From Paracoccaceae bacterium (GTDB taxonomy: Bacteria > Pseudomonadota > Alphaproteobacteria > Rhodobacterales > Rhodobacteraceae), in NCBI GenBank assembly GCA_026989055.1, contig JALSKC010000018.1:28736-92735 (forward strand): a stretch of 64,000 bases of DNA. Reading direction: 5' to 3'. A program made the position numbers and the translations under genes. The notes below the pieces were generated by a model. That model was not told the DNA's origin and did no database searches. It saw only the letters and a program-made list of their open reading frames with translations. This document shows positions 28,000 to 36,873 of this stretch, in pieces. The stretch's first letter is position 1. Every line of letters begins with the position of its first letter.

Positions 28000-29055
28000 T
28001 CAGGCCGGGGCCGGAACCGCCGGGCTGGCGGCGGCGGAACCGGCGGCGGCCTCCGCATCCGGCGCCGGTGCCGCCGTTCCGGGGCCGGAAGCCGCATCCG
28101 CCCCGCCGCCCGGAGCGGGCGGCGCCCCCTGCCCCGCGCTCGAGCGCGGGGCGGCAAGCGCCGGGCCGGCCGGGGCCTCCCGCACACCCTCGCCCTGCAG
28201 TCGCACGGCGCGGAAGGCGCCGAGCCGCCCCAGCTTGCCGAACATGATCCGGCGCCTGTCCACCCCCTCGATCGAAACCCTTTCCAGTGCCTGCCGCGGC
28301 AGGGTGATGACATCGCCCGCCCGCAGCGCCGCGACCTGTTCCAGCGGCATCCGGACCCGGTGCAGCACCGCATCCAGCGTCACGCTGGCGGATTTCACCA
28401 CCGCCTGCCATTCGCGCTGCCAGCGCCGGGCAGCGGCGGCGCCACGCAGCGCGCTTGCCGGAGAGCACCAGGGGAATACGAGCCTCAGCTCGCCGTGCTT
28501 GGCCCCGTTTGCGAAGTCGATCCTGATCCGATACTGTCGATATTCCATGTCCTCCAGCGCCATGGAAACCGCGCGCCCGTCCTCCATGATCGAAGCGGCC
28601 CGGAACCCGGCAACCGGCGGCCGCTCCTCCGCTTCTTCCAGGAACTCGTCGAACCTGGTCATGATGCGGTCGAACATCTCCACCAGCACCGCCGCATCGG
28701 TCGGGGTGGGGCTGCGCTCCTCGGGAGGGGCGGGCACGACCCGGCCGGTGATCAGATGTTCGATCACCGCCGCGACCGAGGCGAGGTCCCAGACGCCAAG
28801 ACCGATCGCCCCCTCCGGTCCCCGCGTCATGAAGATCAGCAGCGGGCCGGACAGGCTCTCGACGACATCGGCCAGCCCCAGCCGGTCCTCGCCGAAGCCG
28901 GAAACCGAAGCCTCCAGCCCGGCGCAACCGTCCAGGGCCCGCGTGAGCGCCCGGCGCATGGCCTTGGCCGGAGTCATCCCGGGGCGCTCCAGCGGGTCCG
29001 GCCGCGCGGCCAGCTTGCGTGCAAGAAGCGGTGAATCGGGTTCCGTTCCGGGCAT
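28000..29055 (-). CDS. FliM-like flagellar switch protein
   Basis: A 351-residue protein resembling the C-ring component FliM: an N-terminal segment with LARKLAARPD, a middle domain (GLADVVESLSGPLLIFMTRGPEGAIGLGVWDLASVAAVIEHLITGR) and a C-terminal SPOA-type domain (LDAVLHRVRMPLEQVAALRAGDVITLPRQALERVSIEG). The last 60 or so residues form an Ala/Pro/Gly tail. GGAGGAGG precedes the ATG at 29055. No other flagellar gene is nearby, so it could be a second FliM/FliN-type copy. Confidence 0.85.
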   Translation of the reverse strand: MPGTEPDSPLLARKLAARPDPLERPGMTPAKAMRRALTRALDGCAGLEASVSGFGEDRLGLADVVESLSGPLLIFMTRGPEGAIGLGVWDLASVAAVIEHLITGRVVPAPPEERSPTPTDAAVLVEMFDRIMTRFDEFLEEAEERPPVAGFRAASIMEDGRAVSMALEDMEYRQYRIRIDFANGAKHGELRLVFPWCSPASALRGAAAARRWQREWQAVVKSASVTLDAVLHRVRMPLEQVAALRAGDVITLPRQALERVSIEGVDRRRIMFGKLGRLGAFRAVRLQGEGVREAPAGPALAAPRSSAGQGAPPAPGGGADAASGPGTAAPAPDAEAAAGSAAASPAVPAPA

Positions 29056-29154
29056 GCGGCCTCCTCCGGTTGCGGCCGCGTCAGAATGGCCGTTCGCGGT
29101 TACCAAAACATTGAAGCCGGCCGCCCCGGCGGCGCCCGGAATGCCCGCCGGCGC

Positions 29155-31899
29155 TCAGCGCCCGGCCGCTGCCCTCGAGCCGCCTGCCCCTTGCGAGGCC
29201 GCTTCCGCCCCGCCGCCCTGCGACGCAACCAGCGGAATGCTGACCCGGAAGGCGGTGCCGCCCTGCCCCGGCAGGTAGGAGATTCGCCCGCCAAGCTTGA
29301 GCATGATCTCGTGGCAGATCGCCAGCCCCAGCCCGGCGCCGCCGGCCCGGGCCTGATCCGACAGGCGTATGAATTTCTCGAAGATCACCTCCTGGTCGCA
29401 CTTGGCGATGCCGCTGCCGTTGTCCACGAAATCGACATCCAGCCGATCGCCGCGCCGGCGGGCCCGGATCACGAGTTCCGGCCGTTCGGCGTCGCAGTAT
29501 TTCCCCGCGTTCGAGATCAGGTTGATGAAGACCTGCGCCAGCCGGTCGGCATCGGTGCGCAGCGTGACTCCGAAGCCGGAATCCTCCAGCCGGATCCGCA
29601 GCCGGCGCGCCTGCCGGCCCGAGCCCGCGGCCGTCACCGCGCGCTGCACGATCGTGCCCAGCTGCACCGGCGCGATGTTGAGCGTAACCCGGCCGGCCTC
29701 GAGCACGCTCAGATCCAGAAGGTCGTCGAGCAGCCGGGTCAGGCGGATCGTCTCCTCGTGGATGATTCCGGCATATCGGCGCAGCTCCGCGCCGCTCATC
29801 TCGTCCGCCCCTTCGAGCAGGATTTCCGAAAAGGCGCGGATCGAACTCATCGGGGTGCGCAACTCGTGGCTGATCTGGGACAGGAAGGCATCCTTCTGCC
29901 GCGACAGCGCGGTCAGCTTCTCGTTGGCGTCGCGCAGCTGCCGCGCGGTGCGGGCCAGCTCGCGCGACTTGGCTTCCAGCCGGCTGGAATATTCCAGCAT
30001 CTGCGCCGTCTCGTCGGCCACCGCCATCAGATCCTGCACCGAAACCGCCGAACCGCCGACGGTCTGCGCCAGCATCGCATGCGCCGTCGCCGCACCGACC
30101 GAGCCGGTGAGCTCGCGCTCCAGGCGCTCTATGAAGTCCGGCGTGACATCGGGAAGGTAGCCCTCGCGCCCCTGGCGACGGCTCTCGGCCTGGAACATCT
30201 CCTGGGCCTCCTGCGCGCCCAGGATCCGCTGGGCCATCACCAGCAGGTCTTCGGCCTCGGCCACACCGCCCGACCAGCCGCGCGCCGCGCCGGAGTGGCC
30301 GAACACGTTCACGAACTGGGCGCCCTGCAGCCGCTCCAGCGGGGCGGGGAAACTGAACAGGGAGCCGAGCACGAAGGCGAAGCTGTTCAGCGTCATCGAC
30401 CAGAACATCGCATGCACCAGCGGATCCAGCCCCTCGATTCCGAACAGGGCCTGCGGACGCAGCCAGCCGATCCCGAACGGACCCTCGGCCAGCAGCCGGG
30501 CGCTCATCGGCCCGCTGTCGCCGAAGGAGGGCAGGAACATCGTGTACCCCCAGATCGCAAAGCCGGTCAGCAGCCCGGCGGCGGCACCGACGCGCGTGGC
30601 GCCGCGCCAGAACAGCCCGCCCAGCAGCGCCGGGAACACCTGCGCCACCCCGGCAAAGGAGATCAGCCCGATCGCCGCCAGCGCCGCACCGCCGCCGGAA
30701 AACACGTAGTAGAGATAGCCGAGTGCCAGGATCGCCCCGATCGAGACCCGACGCGCCCGCAGAACGATGTTGCGCACATCACCCGACATGCTCGCCCCGC
30801 CGCCGCGAAGCGCCAGCCAGAGCGGCATCACCACATGGTTGGAAACCATCGTCGAAAGCGCGATCGCGGCCACGATCACCATCGAGGTGGCCGAGGAGAA
30901 CCCGCCCAGGAAGGCAACCATCGCCAACCCCTCGGCATCGAAGGCCAGCGGCAGGGTCAGCACGAACAGGTCCGGGTTGGCGCCGGCCGGCAGCTCGGCC
31001 AGGCCGAATACCGCGATCGGCACCACGAACAGGCTGATCAGCAGCAGATACAGCGGGAAGGCCCAGCTTGCGATGGCCAGGTGGCGTTCGTCGGAGTTTT
31101 CCACCACCAGCACCTGGAACATCCGCGGCAGGCTGACGAAGGCCACCGCCGACAGGAAGATCAGCGTCACCCAGCGCCCGCTGTCCAGAGGCTGCCGGGC
31201 CACCGCCGAGGAGTCGATCCGCGCCAGCATCTCCGGGACGCCCCCGACCAGCCCCCAGACCACGAACACCCCGACCGCCAGCAGGGCCGCCAGCTTGACG
31301 ACCGCCTCCAGCGCGATCGCCATCACCACGCCGTGGTGGCGTTCGTTCGCATCCAGGTTGCGGGTGCCGAACAGGATGGTGAACAGCGCCAGCCCCACCG
31401 CCACCCAGAACGCGGTCGCGGCGGGTTCGCCCCGGCCCCAGCCCGCAGGCCCGGGCCCGGCGAACACGGCGAAGGAAAGCGTGACGGACTGCAGCTGCAA
31501 GGCGATATAGGGCGTGGTGCCGATCACCGCCATCAGCGTCACCAGCACCCCCAGCGCGTTCGACTTGCCGTAGCGCGAGGAAATCAGGTCGGCGATCGAG
31601 GTCACCCTCTGGCTGCGCCCCACCCGCACCAGCTTGCGCAGGAACCACCACCAGCCCACCATCGCCAGGGTCGGCCCGAGGTAGATGGTCACGAATTCCA
31701 GCCCCGAACGCGCCGCATAGCCGACGGCGCCGTAAAAGGTCCAGGCGGTGCAGTAGATCGACAGCGACAGCGTATAGACCAGCGGCGAGCGCAGCCAGCC
31801 CAGGCGCCCGGCCGCGGCCCGCCGCTCTGCGGCATAGGCCACCAGAAACAGCAGGGCCACGTAAAGCAGGCAGACCAGGACGAGCAGGTTAAACGACAC
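29155..31899 (-). CDS. SLC5 transporter-histidine kinase fusion (CrbS/CbrA-like)
   Basis: A 914-residue protein joining a sodium/solute-symporter domain (roughly residues 1-500, about 13 helices beginning FNLLVLVCLLYVALLFLVA) to a STAC-like linker (ERLERELTGSVGAATAHAMLAQ) and a kinase. The H-box is SHELRTP with His678, then N-box NLISNAGKY, G1 DNGSGI, F-box EKFIRL and G2 GAGLGLAIC. CrbS and CbrA have this architecture; CrbS controls acetate use. The start is taken as the GTG at 31899 behind GGAGGGGGG. It overlaps the upstream two-TM gene by 11 bases, in operon with a response regulator. Confidence 0.93.
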   Translation of the reverse strand: MSFNLLVLVCLLYVALLFLVAYAAERRAAAGRLGWLRSPLVYTLSLSIYCTAWTFYGAVGYAARSGLEFVTIYLGPTLAMVGWWWFLRKLVRVGRSQRVTSIADLISSRYGKSNALGVLVTLMAVIGTTPYIALQLQSVTLSFAVFAGPGPAGWGRGEPAATAFWVAVGLALFTILFGTRNLDANERHHGVVMAIALEAVVKLAALLAVGVFVVWGLVGGVPEMLARIDSSAVARQPLDSGRWVTLIFLSAVAFVSLPRMFQVLVVENSDERHLAIASWAFPLYLLLISLFVVPIAVFGLAELPAGANPDLFVLTLPLAFDAEGLAMVAFLGGFSSATSMVIVAAIALSTMVSNHVVMPLWLALRGGGASMSGDVRNIVLRARRVSIGAILALGYLYYVFSGGGAALAAIGLISFAGVAQVFPALLGGLFWRGATRVGAAAGLLTGFAIWGYTMFLPSFGDSGPMSARLLAEGPFGIGWLRPQALFGIEGLDPLVHAMFWSMTLNSFAFVLGSLFSFPAPLERLQGAQFVNVFGHSGAARGWSGGVAEAEDLLVMAQRILGAQEAQEMFQAESRRQGREGYLPDVTPDFIERLERELTGSVGAATAHAMLAQTVGGSAVSVQDLMAVADETAQMLEYSSRLEAKSRELARTARQLRDANEKLTALSRQKDAFLSQISHELRTPMSSIRAFSEILLEGADEMSGAELRRYAGIIHEETIRLTRLLDDLLDLSVLEAGRVTLNIAPVQLGTIVQRAVTAAGSGRQARRLRIRLEDSGFGVTLRTDADRLAQVFINLISNAGKYCDAERPELVIRARRRGDRLDVDFVDNGSGIAKCDQEVIFEKFIRLSDQARAGGAGLGLAICHEIMLKLGGRISYLPGQGGTAFRVSIPLVASQGGGAEAASQGAGGSRAAAGR

Positions 31900-32197
31900 C
31901 GCCGCCCCCCTCCGGGCCCTCTCCCGGCTCCGGTGCGCGCGCGCCTTCCCCCTCTCCCTGGGGGATTTCCGGATCCGGCGCACCCGCCAGCGGCCCGGCC
32001 AGAACCGCGGCAACCGCGATCAGCCCGGCCCAGATCCCGAAGACGAACAGGATCCCGCCGCCGGTCGTTCCCCCGCCCCACAGGAGCGGCATCAGGAACA
32101 GGAACGCCCCGAGCGCCGGCAGCACCCGGGCCGCGTCCATCATCCGCCGCAGCCGGTAGCCCCTGCGGGCCAGAAAGAGCGGCGCCGGGCGCTTCAT
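31889..32197 (-). CDS. small two-TM protein between regulator and kinase
   Basis: A 102-residue protein with a basic N-terminus and two helices (about residues 24-43, RVLPALGAFLFLMPLLWGG, and 48-70, GILFVFGIWAGLIAVAAVLAG), then a Gly/Glu/Pro-rich tail. Its ATG overlaps the regulator's stop (ATGA) and its end overlaps the kinase start, so all three are translationally linked. Its place recalls the small accessory subunits of some sodium/solute symporters, but the sequence does not clearly match one. Function inferred only from position. Confidence 0.88.
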   Translation of the reverse strand: MKRPAPLFLARRGYRLRRMMDAARVLPALGAFLFLMPLLWGGGTTGGGILFVFGIWAGLIAVAAVLAGPLAGAPDPEIPQGEGEGARAPEPGEGPEGGGGVV

Positions 32198-32562
32198 CGC
32201 GCCAGCAGCTCGCGCACCGTGGCGAGAACCTCGGCGTTGGAAAACGGCTTGGTCATGAACCGGCTCGCGCCGTAGCGGGTGGCCAGGTCCCGGTCCTTGT
32301 CCTGGCCGCGAGCGGTCAGGATCATCACCGGCAGATCCGCATGCGTCGGCTCGGCACGCAGATCTCGCAGGATGTCGTAGCCGGAGCGGTGCGGCAGCAT
32401 CACGTCCAGGATCACCATGTCGGGGCGACGCTCCCGAATCGTCTCGAGCGCGCTCGCCCCGTCGGAATGCGTGTCCACCCGATAGCCCTCGCGCTGCAGG
32501 ATGTATCGGAGCGCCTCGGTGATGTTCGGCTCATCCTCGATCAGGAGGATATGACTGCCCAT
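32194..32562 (-). CDS. single-domain response regulator
   Basis: A 122-residue CheY-like receiver with no output domain. Acidic pocket IEDE at residues 8-11, phospho-acceptor Asp53 in ILDVMLP, Thr83 and Lys105 (MTKPF) are all present. I chose the ATG at 32562 because GGGAGGGAG precedes it. It is first in the operon with the two-TM protein and SLC5-kinase, so it is the probable phosphate acceptor. Without a DNA-binding domain it must act by protein contact or phosphorelay. Confidence 0.94.
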   Translation of the reverse strand: MGSHILLIEDEPNITEALRYILQREGYRVDTHSDGASALETIRERRPDMVILDVMLPHRSGYDILRDLRAEPTHADLPVMILTARGQDKDRDLATRYGASRFMTKPFSNAEVLATVRELLAR

Positions 32563-32697
32563 GCCCGCTCCCTCCCCGGTGCTGCCGCTCATGGCGGCGA
32601 CTATCGCCGGGAATTGCCCCCCTGTCAAAACCGGACTCGGGCAGCACCGCCCGGGCGGCCGGCCACGCCGCCGGAGCCCACCGCAGACGCCCGCCGC

Positions 32698-34095
32698 TCA
32701 GTCGGCGCCGGGCAGGATCGAGGGTTCGCGCCGGGCCGGGCAGCGCTGGCGCGGGCAGGCCCGGCAGCCGGGGCCGACGGGAAGGACTTCCCCCCACGCG
32801 CCAGGCAGCGCGCGCCCGTCCGCCTGGCCATCTTCGGGCAGCAGCAGCATGACGGCATGGAACACCTGCGGTTCTCCCAGCCGCCCGACCGGCACCGGCT
32901 GGGCGATGGCGACCGCCATGAAGCGCAGCGGCCGCGCCCCGGCCGGTTCCAGCAGCGCGTGCACCGGCGCCATCGGCCGCGAGAGCGCCTGGAACAGCGG
33001 CCACAGCGGGCAGCCGGCCCCGAAGCGGGGCAGGTCGAACCCCTCGACCGGCCGGCGGAAGGTCAGCATCCCGGCGCTGTCGCAGCACAGCAGGCCCACC
33101 CCCGCCTGCCCCGGCCGGGAAGGCCGGCTGGCCAGCCGGCGCAGAACCAGGGCCAGATCGCAGCCGATGCGCGCGGCAATCGCCACCGGATCACCGGCGC
33201 AGGCATCGGCCGCGGCGCGCAACCGGCCGAGCGGCAGCCGGCGCGCATCGTCACGATAGCCACGCAGCCACTGCAGCGCCAGACTGCGCAGCGAAGGGCT
33301 GGCGTTCAGTTCCGGCGCCCCGTGCAGCACCTCCTCCGGCGTCGCCCCCCCGGCGCCTTCCAGCTCTGGCAGATGCCAGCCGCGCCGATCAAGCCAGGCC
33401 TCCAGTGCCTCGTGGGGCAGCGCCGGCCCCTCGCTGCCCGGAGCGGGGCCGGTTTCGAAATAGGCGACCAGCGCCTGCGCGCTTTCGGCCAGACGCTGCG
33501 AATCCTCGCGCAGGTTGCGCAGGAAACGGGCCTGCCATTCCGGCTCCGGGGCCCTGCCGCCGGTCAGGATTCCCGCAGTGGATCGGATCGCCGTCACCAC
33601 CGACAGGATCTCATGCAGCGCGGCAGCAAGCTTCGGATCGTGGGTCAGCCGGTCGCCGAGTGCCTGCACCGTCTGCGCCAGGACGCGCAACCGCCGCTGC
33701 TGGAGCGCCAGCAGCTCGGCCCAGCCGGGAAACCGGGCCACGAGCTGGCCGGCGGAGGCCGGATCCGCGCCGCTTTGGGGATGCGCGCCGGCGGCCTCGG
33801 CAAGAATCGCGACCAGCGCCTCGCCCGCCCCCCGGCTCAGCATCTCCGGAGTGGTATCGAGCCTGCGGGCGATGGCCAGAAGAAGCCGGCCGCCGATCGG
33901 GCGCCGGTTGTGCTCGATCAGGTTGAGGTAGGAGGGAGATATTCCCACCTCGCGCGCCAGCTGGCGCTGGCGCAGGCCCAGGTCCAGCCGGCGCTGGCGG
34001 ATCCGGCTGCCCGTCAACGCCGCATCCGGCAGCGGCGCGCTCCCGACGGAGCGGGAGCGCGCCGGCTGTCGGGGATCGGGTTCTTCCGGCGTCAT
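32698..34095 (-). CDS. ScfR/RamB-family transcription regulator
   Basis: A 465-residue regulator. The HTH_3/XRE domain is IRQRRLDLGLRQRQLAREVGISPSYLNLIEHNRRPI near residues 31-66. A long helical middle and a DUF2083-type C-terminal domain end in a cysteine cluster (GCRACPRQRCPARREPS) typical of short-chain fatty-acyl regulators (RamB, PccR). Such proteins respond to acyl-CoA or organic-acid status. The start is uncertain: ATG 34095, or GTG 34146, 17 codons earlier. Divergent from the ABC-importer/acs operon, its likely target. Confidence 0.9.
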   Translation of the reverse strand: MTPEEPDPRQPARSRSVGSAPLPDAALTGSRIRQRRLDLGLRQRQLAREVGISPSYLNLIEHNRRPIGGRLLLAIARRLDTTPEMLSRGAGEALVAILAEAAGAHPQSGADPASAGQLVARFPGWAELLALQQRRLRVLAQTVQALGDRLTHDPKLAAALHEILSVVTAIRSTAGILTGGRAPEPEWQARFLRNLREDSQRLAESAQALVAYFETGPAPGSEGPALPHEALEAWLDRRGWHLPELEGAGGATPEEVLHGAPELNASPSLRSLALQWLRGYRDDARRLPLGRLRAAADACAGDPVAIAARIGCDLALVLRRLASRPSRPGQAGVGLLCCDSAGMLTFRRPVEGFDLPRFGAGCPLWPLFQALSRPMAPVHALLEPAGARPLRFMAVAIAQPVPVGRLGEPQVFHAVMLLLPEDGQADGRALPGAWGEVLPVGPGCRACPRQRCPARREPSILPGAD

Positions 34096-34151
34096 TTTCA
34101 GCGCCGGCTTCCGGTATCGGCTTCTGGCATCAATCTCCCCCGCCACCCCTT

Positions 34152-34183
34152 ATGTCAACCTTTTTGAATGTCAACTTTTTTAC
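34152..34183. promoter_or_regulatory. 16-bp direct repeat, likely regulator site
   Basis: ATGTCAACCTTTTTGA is followed at once by ATGTCAACTTTTTTAC (13 of 16 identical). On the minus strand each copy holds TTGACA, the -35 consensus, so the pair could act as regulator site, promoter element or both for the ScfR-type gene. It lies in the A/T-rich divergent gap. Confidence 0.6.
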
Positions 34184-34252
34184 AGGTATTTCGCGCCATT
34201 TGTCTATATCTTTACAAACAAGTTTCCATGTTCTGAAGCGGATATTGAGAAT

Positions 34253-34264
34253 CCTGTTTACAGG
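34253..34264. promoter_or_regulatory. short inverted repeat upstream of the importer operon
   Basis: CCTGT-TT-ACAGG, 12 bp, about 90 bases before the binding-protein ATG. A nearby TTTGT...ACAAA pair (34199-34218) is a second weak inverted repeat. Confidence 0.3.
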
Positions 34265-34355
34265 CCGCAATATCGGGCCAGCCCTGCGCAAGGGTCAGCG
34301 GCGCCGCGGGAGGAGACAGGACGGCGTCGTGCATTTTCGAAACGGGAGGATATCC

Positions 34356-35714
34356 ATGTCCAAGTCAAACTTCACGCGCCGCGGCCTGCTCCGGACCGGC
34401 GCGGCCGCCGGCGCCGGCCTTGCCATGCCGACGATCTTCACCGGCGCCGCCTGGTCCGGTTCGCATGGCGGCTTCACCAACGCGCCGACCGGCTCCACCG
34501 TCACGCTGGGATTCAACGTCCCGCAATCGGGCCCCTATGCCGACGAGGGCGCCGACGAGCTGCGCGCCTACATGCTCGCGGTCGAGCACCTCAACGGCGA
34601 GGGCGACGGCGGGATGCTGAACACCTTTTCCTCCAAGACGCTCGACGGCACCGGCATCCTGGGCAAGAAGGTGGAATACGTCACCGGCGACACCCAGACC
34701 AAATCCGATGCCGCGCGTGCCTCGGCCCGTTCGATGATCGAGAAGGACGGCGCGATCATGATCACCGGCGGATCGAGTTCGGGCGTGGCGGTGGCCGTGC
34801 AGGGGCTGTGCCAGGAGGCCGGGATCATCTTCATGGCCGGCCTGACCCATTCCAACGACACCACCGGCAAGGACAGGAAGGCCAACGGCTTCCGCCACTT
34901 CTTCAACTCCTACATGTCGGGCGCGGCGCTGGCGCCGGTGCTGGCCAAGGCCTACGGCACCGACCGCAAGGCCTATCACCTGACCGCCGACTACAACTGG
35001 GGCTACACCACCGAAGAGGCGATCCGCGCCGCCACCGAGGCCATGGGCTGGGAGACGGTGAACACCGTCAAGACGCCGCTGACGCAGACCGACTTCAGCT
35101 CCTACATCGCGCCGGTGCTGCAATCAGATGCCGACGTTCTGGTGCTGAACCACTACGGCGGCAACATGGTCAACTCGCTGACCAACGCGGTGCAGTTCGG
35201 CCTGCGTGACCGGATCGTGAACGGCAAGCAGTTCGAGATCGTGGTGCCGCTCTATTCGCGCCTGATGGCGAAGGGCGCGGGCGCCAACGTCAAGGGCATC
35301 TTCGGCTCCACCAACTGGCACTGGTCGCTGCAGGACGAAGGCTCCAAGGCCTTCGTGAAATCCTTCGGCACCAAATACGGCTTCCCGCCCAGCCAGGCGG
35401 CCCATACCTGCTACGTGCAGACGCTGCTTTACGCCGATGCGGTGCAGCGGGCCGGTTCCTTCAACCCCTGCGCCGTGGTCGAGGCGCTGGAAGGCTTCGA
35501 GTTCGACGGGCTGGGCAACGGCCCGACGCTCTATCGCGCCGACGATCACCAGTGCTTCAAGGACGTGCTGGTGGTGAAGGGCAAGGAGAACCCGAGCTCG
35601 GAGTTCGACCTGCTGGAGATCGTCGAGATCACCCCGGTCGAGCAGGTCACCTACCCGCCCGATCATCCGCAGTTCGCCGGCGGCGACCTGGGCACCTGCA
35701 ACCCGGGCGCCTGA
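34356..35714 (+). CDS. branched-chain-type ABC substrate-binding protein
   Basis: A 452-residue periplasmic binding protein of the Leu/Ile/Val-type (Peripla_BP_6) family with a Tat signal (TRRGLLRTGAAAGAGLAMP). The mature protein opens TLGFNVPQSGPYADEGADELRAYMLAVEHLN, and ITGGSSSGVAVAVQGLCQEAGIIFMAG is the family's Ser/Thr ligand strand. It is longer than LivK (about 370) and nearer in size to UrtA/AmiC-type receptors for small amides or acids. GGGAGGA precedes the ATG. First gene of livHMGF-like and acs genes, so a carboxylate ligand is plausible. Confidence 0.93.
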   Translation: MSKSNFTRRGLLRTGAAAGAGLAMPTIFTGAAWSGSHGGFTNAPTGSTVTLGFNVPQSGPYADEGADELRAYMLAVEHLNGEGDGGMLNTFSSKTLDGTGILGKKVEYVTGDTQTKSDAARASARSMIEKDGAIMITGGSSSGVAVAVQGLCQEAGIIFMAGLTHSNDTTGKDRKANGFRHFFNSYMSGAALAPVLAKAYGTDRKAYHLTADYNWGYTTEEAIRAATEAMGWETVNTVKTPLTQTDFSSYIAPVLQSDADVLVLNHYGGNMVNSLTNAVQFGLRDRIVNGKQFEIVVPLYSRLMAKGAGANVKGIFGSTNWHWSLQDEGSKAFVKSFGTKYGFPPSQAAHTCYVQTLLYADAVQRAGSFNPCAVVEALEGFEFDGLGNGPTLYRADDHQCFKDVLVVKGKENPSSEFDLLEIVEITPVEQVTYPPDHPQFAGGDLGTCNPGA

Positions 35715-35731
35715 GCGCACGGCACATGACG

Positions 35732-35760
35732 GCCGGTCGCGCCATCCGGGCGCGGCCGGC
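35732..35760 (+). promoter_or_regulatory. strong hairpin between binding-protein and permease genes
   Basis: GCCGGTCGCGCC and GGGCGCGGCCGGC-type arms form a 12-bp stem (one G-T pair) around ATCCG, 18 bases after the binding-protein stop. Without a T-run it more likely protects the upstream mRNA or attenuates than fully terminates, which would give more binding protein than permease. Confidence 0.6.
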
Positions 35761-35838
35761 GACCTGCCGCGCGGCGCCCCCGCTCGCCGGCGGCTTTCGG
35801 CGGGCCGGTCGTTCCGGCGGCAAACGGGTTGGGGTAAC

Positions 35839-36870
35839 ATGGACGCGATCCTCCTTCAGATTCTCAACGGGCTCGACAAGGGCTCGGCCTATGCGCTGAT
35901 CGCGCTGGGGCTGACGCTGATCTTCGGCACGCTCGGGGTGGTCAACTTCGCCCACGGGGCGATGTTCATGATCGGCGCCTTCTGCGCGGTGACGCTGCAG
36001 CGGCTGCTGTCGCTGAGCTATGTCACCATCGACGAGAGCAGGACAGACTTTCTCGGCAATCCGCTCAAGATCAGGACGCCCTATGTCGAAAGCTGGTTCG
36101 GCCCGGAGGCCGGACAGGCGATCATCGACTGGTCGGTGCCGCTGGCGATCGTCTTCGCCATTCCGGTGATGGTCGGGCTCGGCTTCCTGATGGAGCGCGG
36201 GCTGATCAGGCATTTCTACAAGCGCCCGCACGCCGACCAGATTCTCGTGACCTTCGGCCTGGCCATCGTGCTGCAGGAGATCGTCAAGTTCTTCTTCGGC
36301 GCCAACCCGATTCCCACCCCCGCCCCCGAGGCCTTTTCCGGCTCGTTCGACTTCGGGGTGCTTCTGGGCTTCGAGCCGAACTCGATCATCTACCCCTACT
36401 GGCGGATGATCTATTTCGTCTTCGCGCTGATCATCATCGGCGCGGTCTTCGCCTTCCTGCGCTTCACCACCTTCGGCATGGTGGTGCGCGCCGGCATGGT
36501 CGACCGCGAGACCGTGGGCCTGCTGGGGATCGACATCGACCGCCGCTTCACCGTGATGTTCGGCATCGCCGCCGCCGTGGCCGGGCTGGCCGGGGTGATG
36601 TACACGCCGATCAACGCCCCCAACTTCCACATGGGGATGGATTTCCTGGTGCTCAGCTTCGTCGTCGTGGTGGTGGGCGGCATGGGCAGCCTGCCCGGGG
36701 GCGTGCTGGCCGGCTTCCTGCTGGGGATTCTCGAAAGCTTCGCCTCGATGTCACAGGTGATCGACCTGCTGCCGGGGATCAACCAGATCATCATCTTCCT
36801 GGTGGCGATCGTGGTGCTTCTCGTCCGTCCGCGCGGGCTGATGGGGCGCAAGGGCGTGATGGAGGAATAG
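35839..36870 (+). CDS. branched-chain-type ABC permease (LivH-like)
   Basis: A 343-residue inner-membrane permease with eight or nine helices, beginning MDAILLQILNGLDKGSAYALIALGLTLIFGTLGVVNFAHG, the LivH signature. The C-terminal half has VVVVGGMGSLPGGVLAGFLLGILE, the ATPase-contact region of this family. It forms a heteromeric channel with the next gene. A 50-residue insertion after the second helix (SYVTIDESRTDFLGNPLKIRT) is larger than in E. coli LivH. The gap to the next gene is three bases. Confidence 0.95.
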   Translation: MDAILLQILNGLDKGSAYALIALGLTLIFGTLGVVNFAHGAMFMIGAFCAVTLQRLLSLSYVTIDESRTDFLGNPLKIRTPYVESWFGPEAGQAIIDWSVPLAIVFAIPVMVGLGFLMERGLIRHFYKRPHADQILVTFGLAIVLQEIVKFFFGANPIPTPAPEAFSGSFDFGVLLGFEPNSIIYPYWRMIYFVFALIIIGAVFAFLRFTTFGMVVRAGMVDRETVGLLGIDIDRRFTVMFGIAAAVAGLAGVMYTPINAPNFHMGMDFLVLSFVVVVVGGMGSLPGGVLAGFLLGILESFASMSQVIDLLPGINQIIIFLVAIVVLLVRPRGLMGRKGVMEE

Positions 36871-36873
36871 GAC

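Noticed and set aside
29086..34167. A rightward open frame of about 1,690 codons opposite the SLC5-kinase, its partner genes and the ScfR-type regulator
   Set aside because: It is the mirror of real minus-strand genes in high-GC DNA. Its product is Gln/Arg/His/Pro-rich without domains, and it crosses four gene boundaries.
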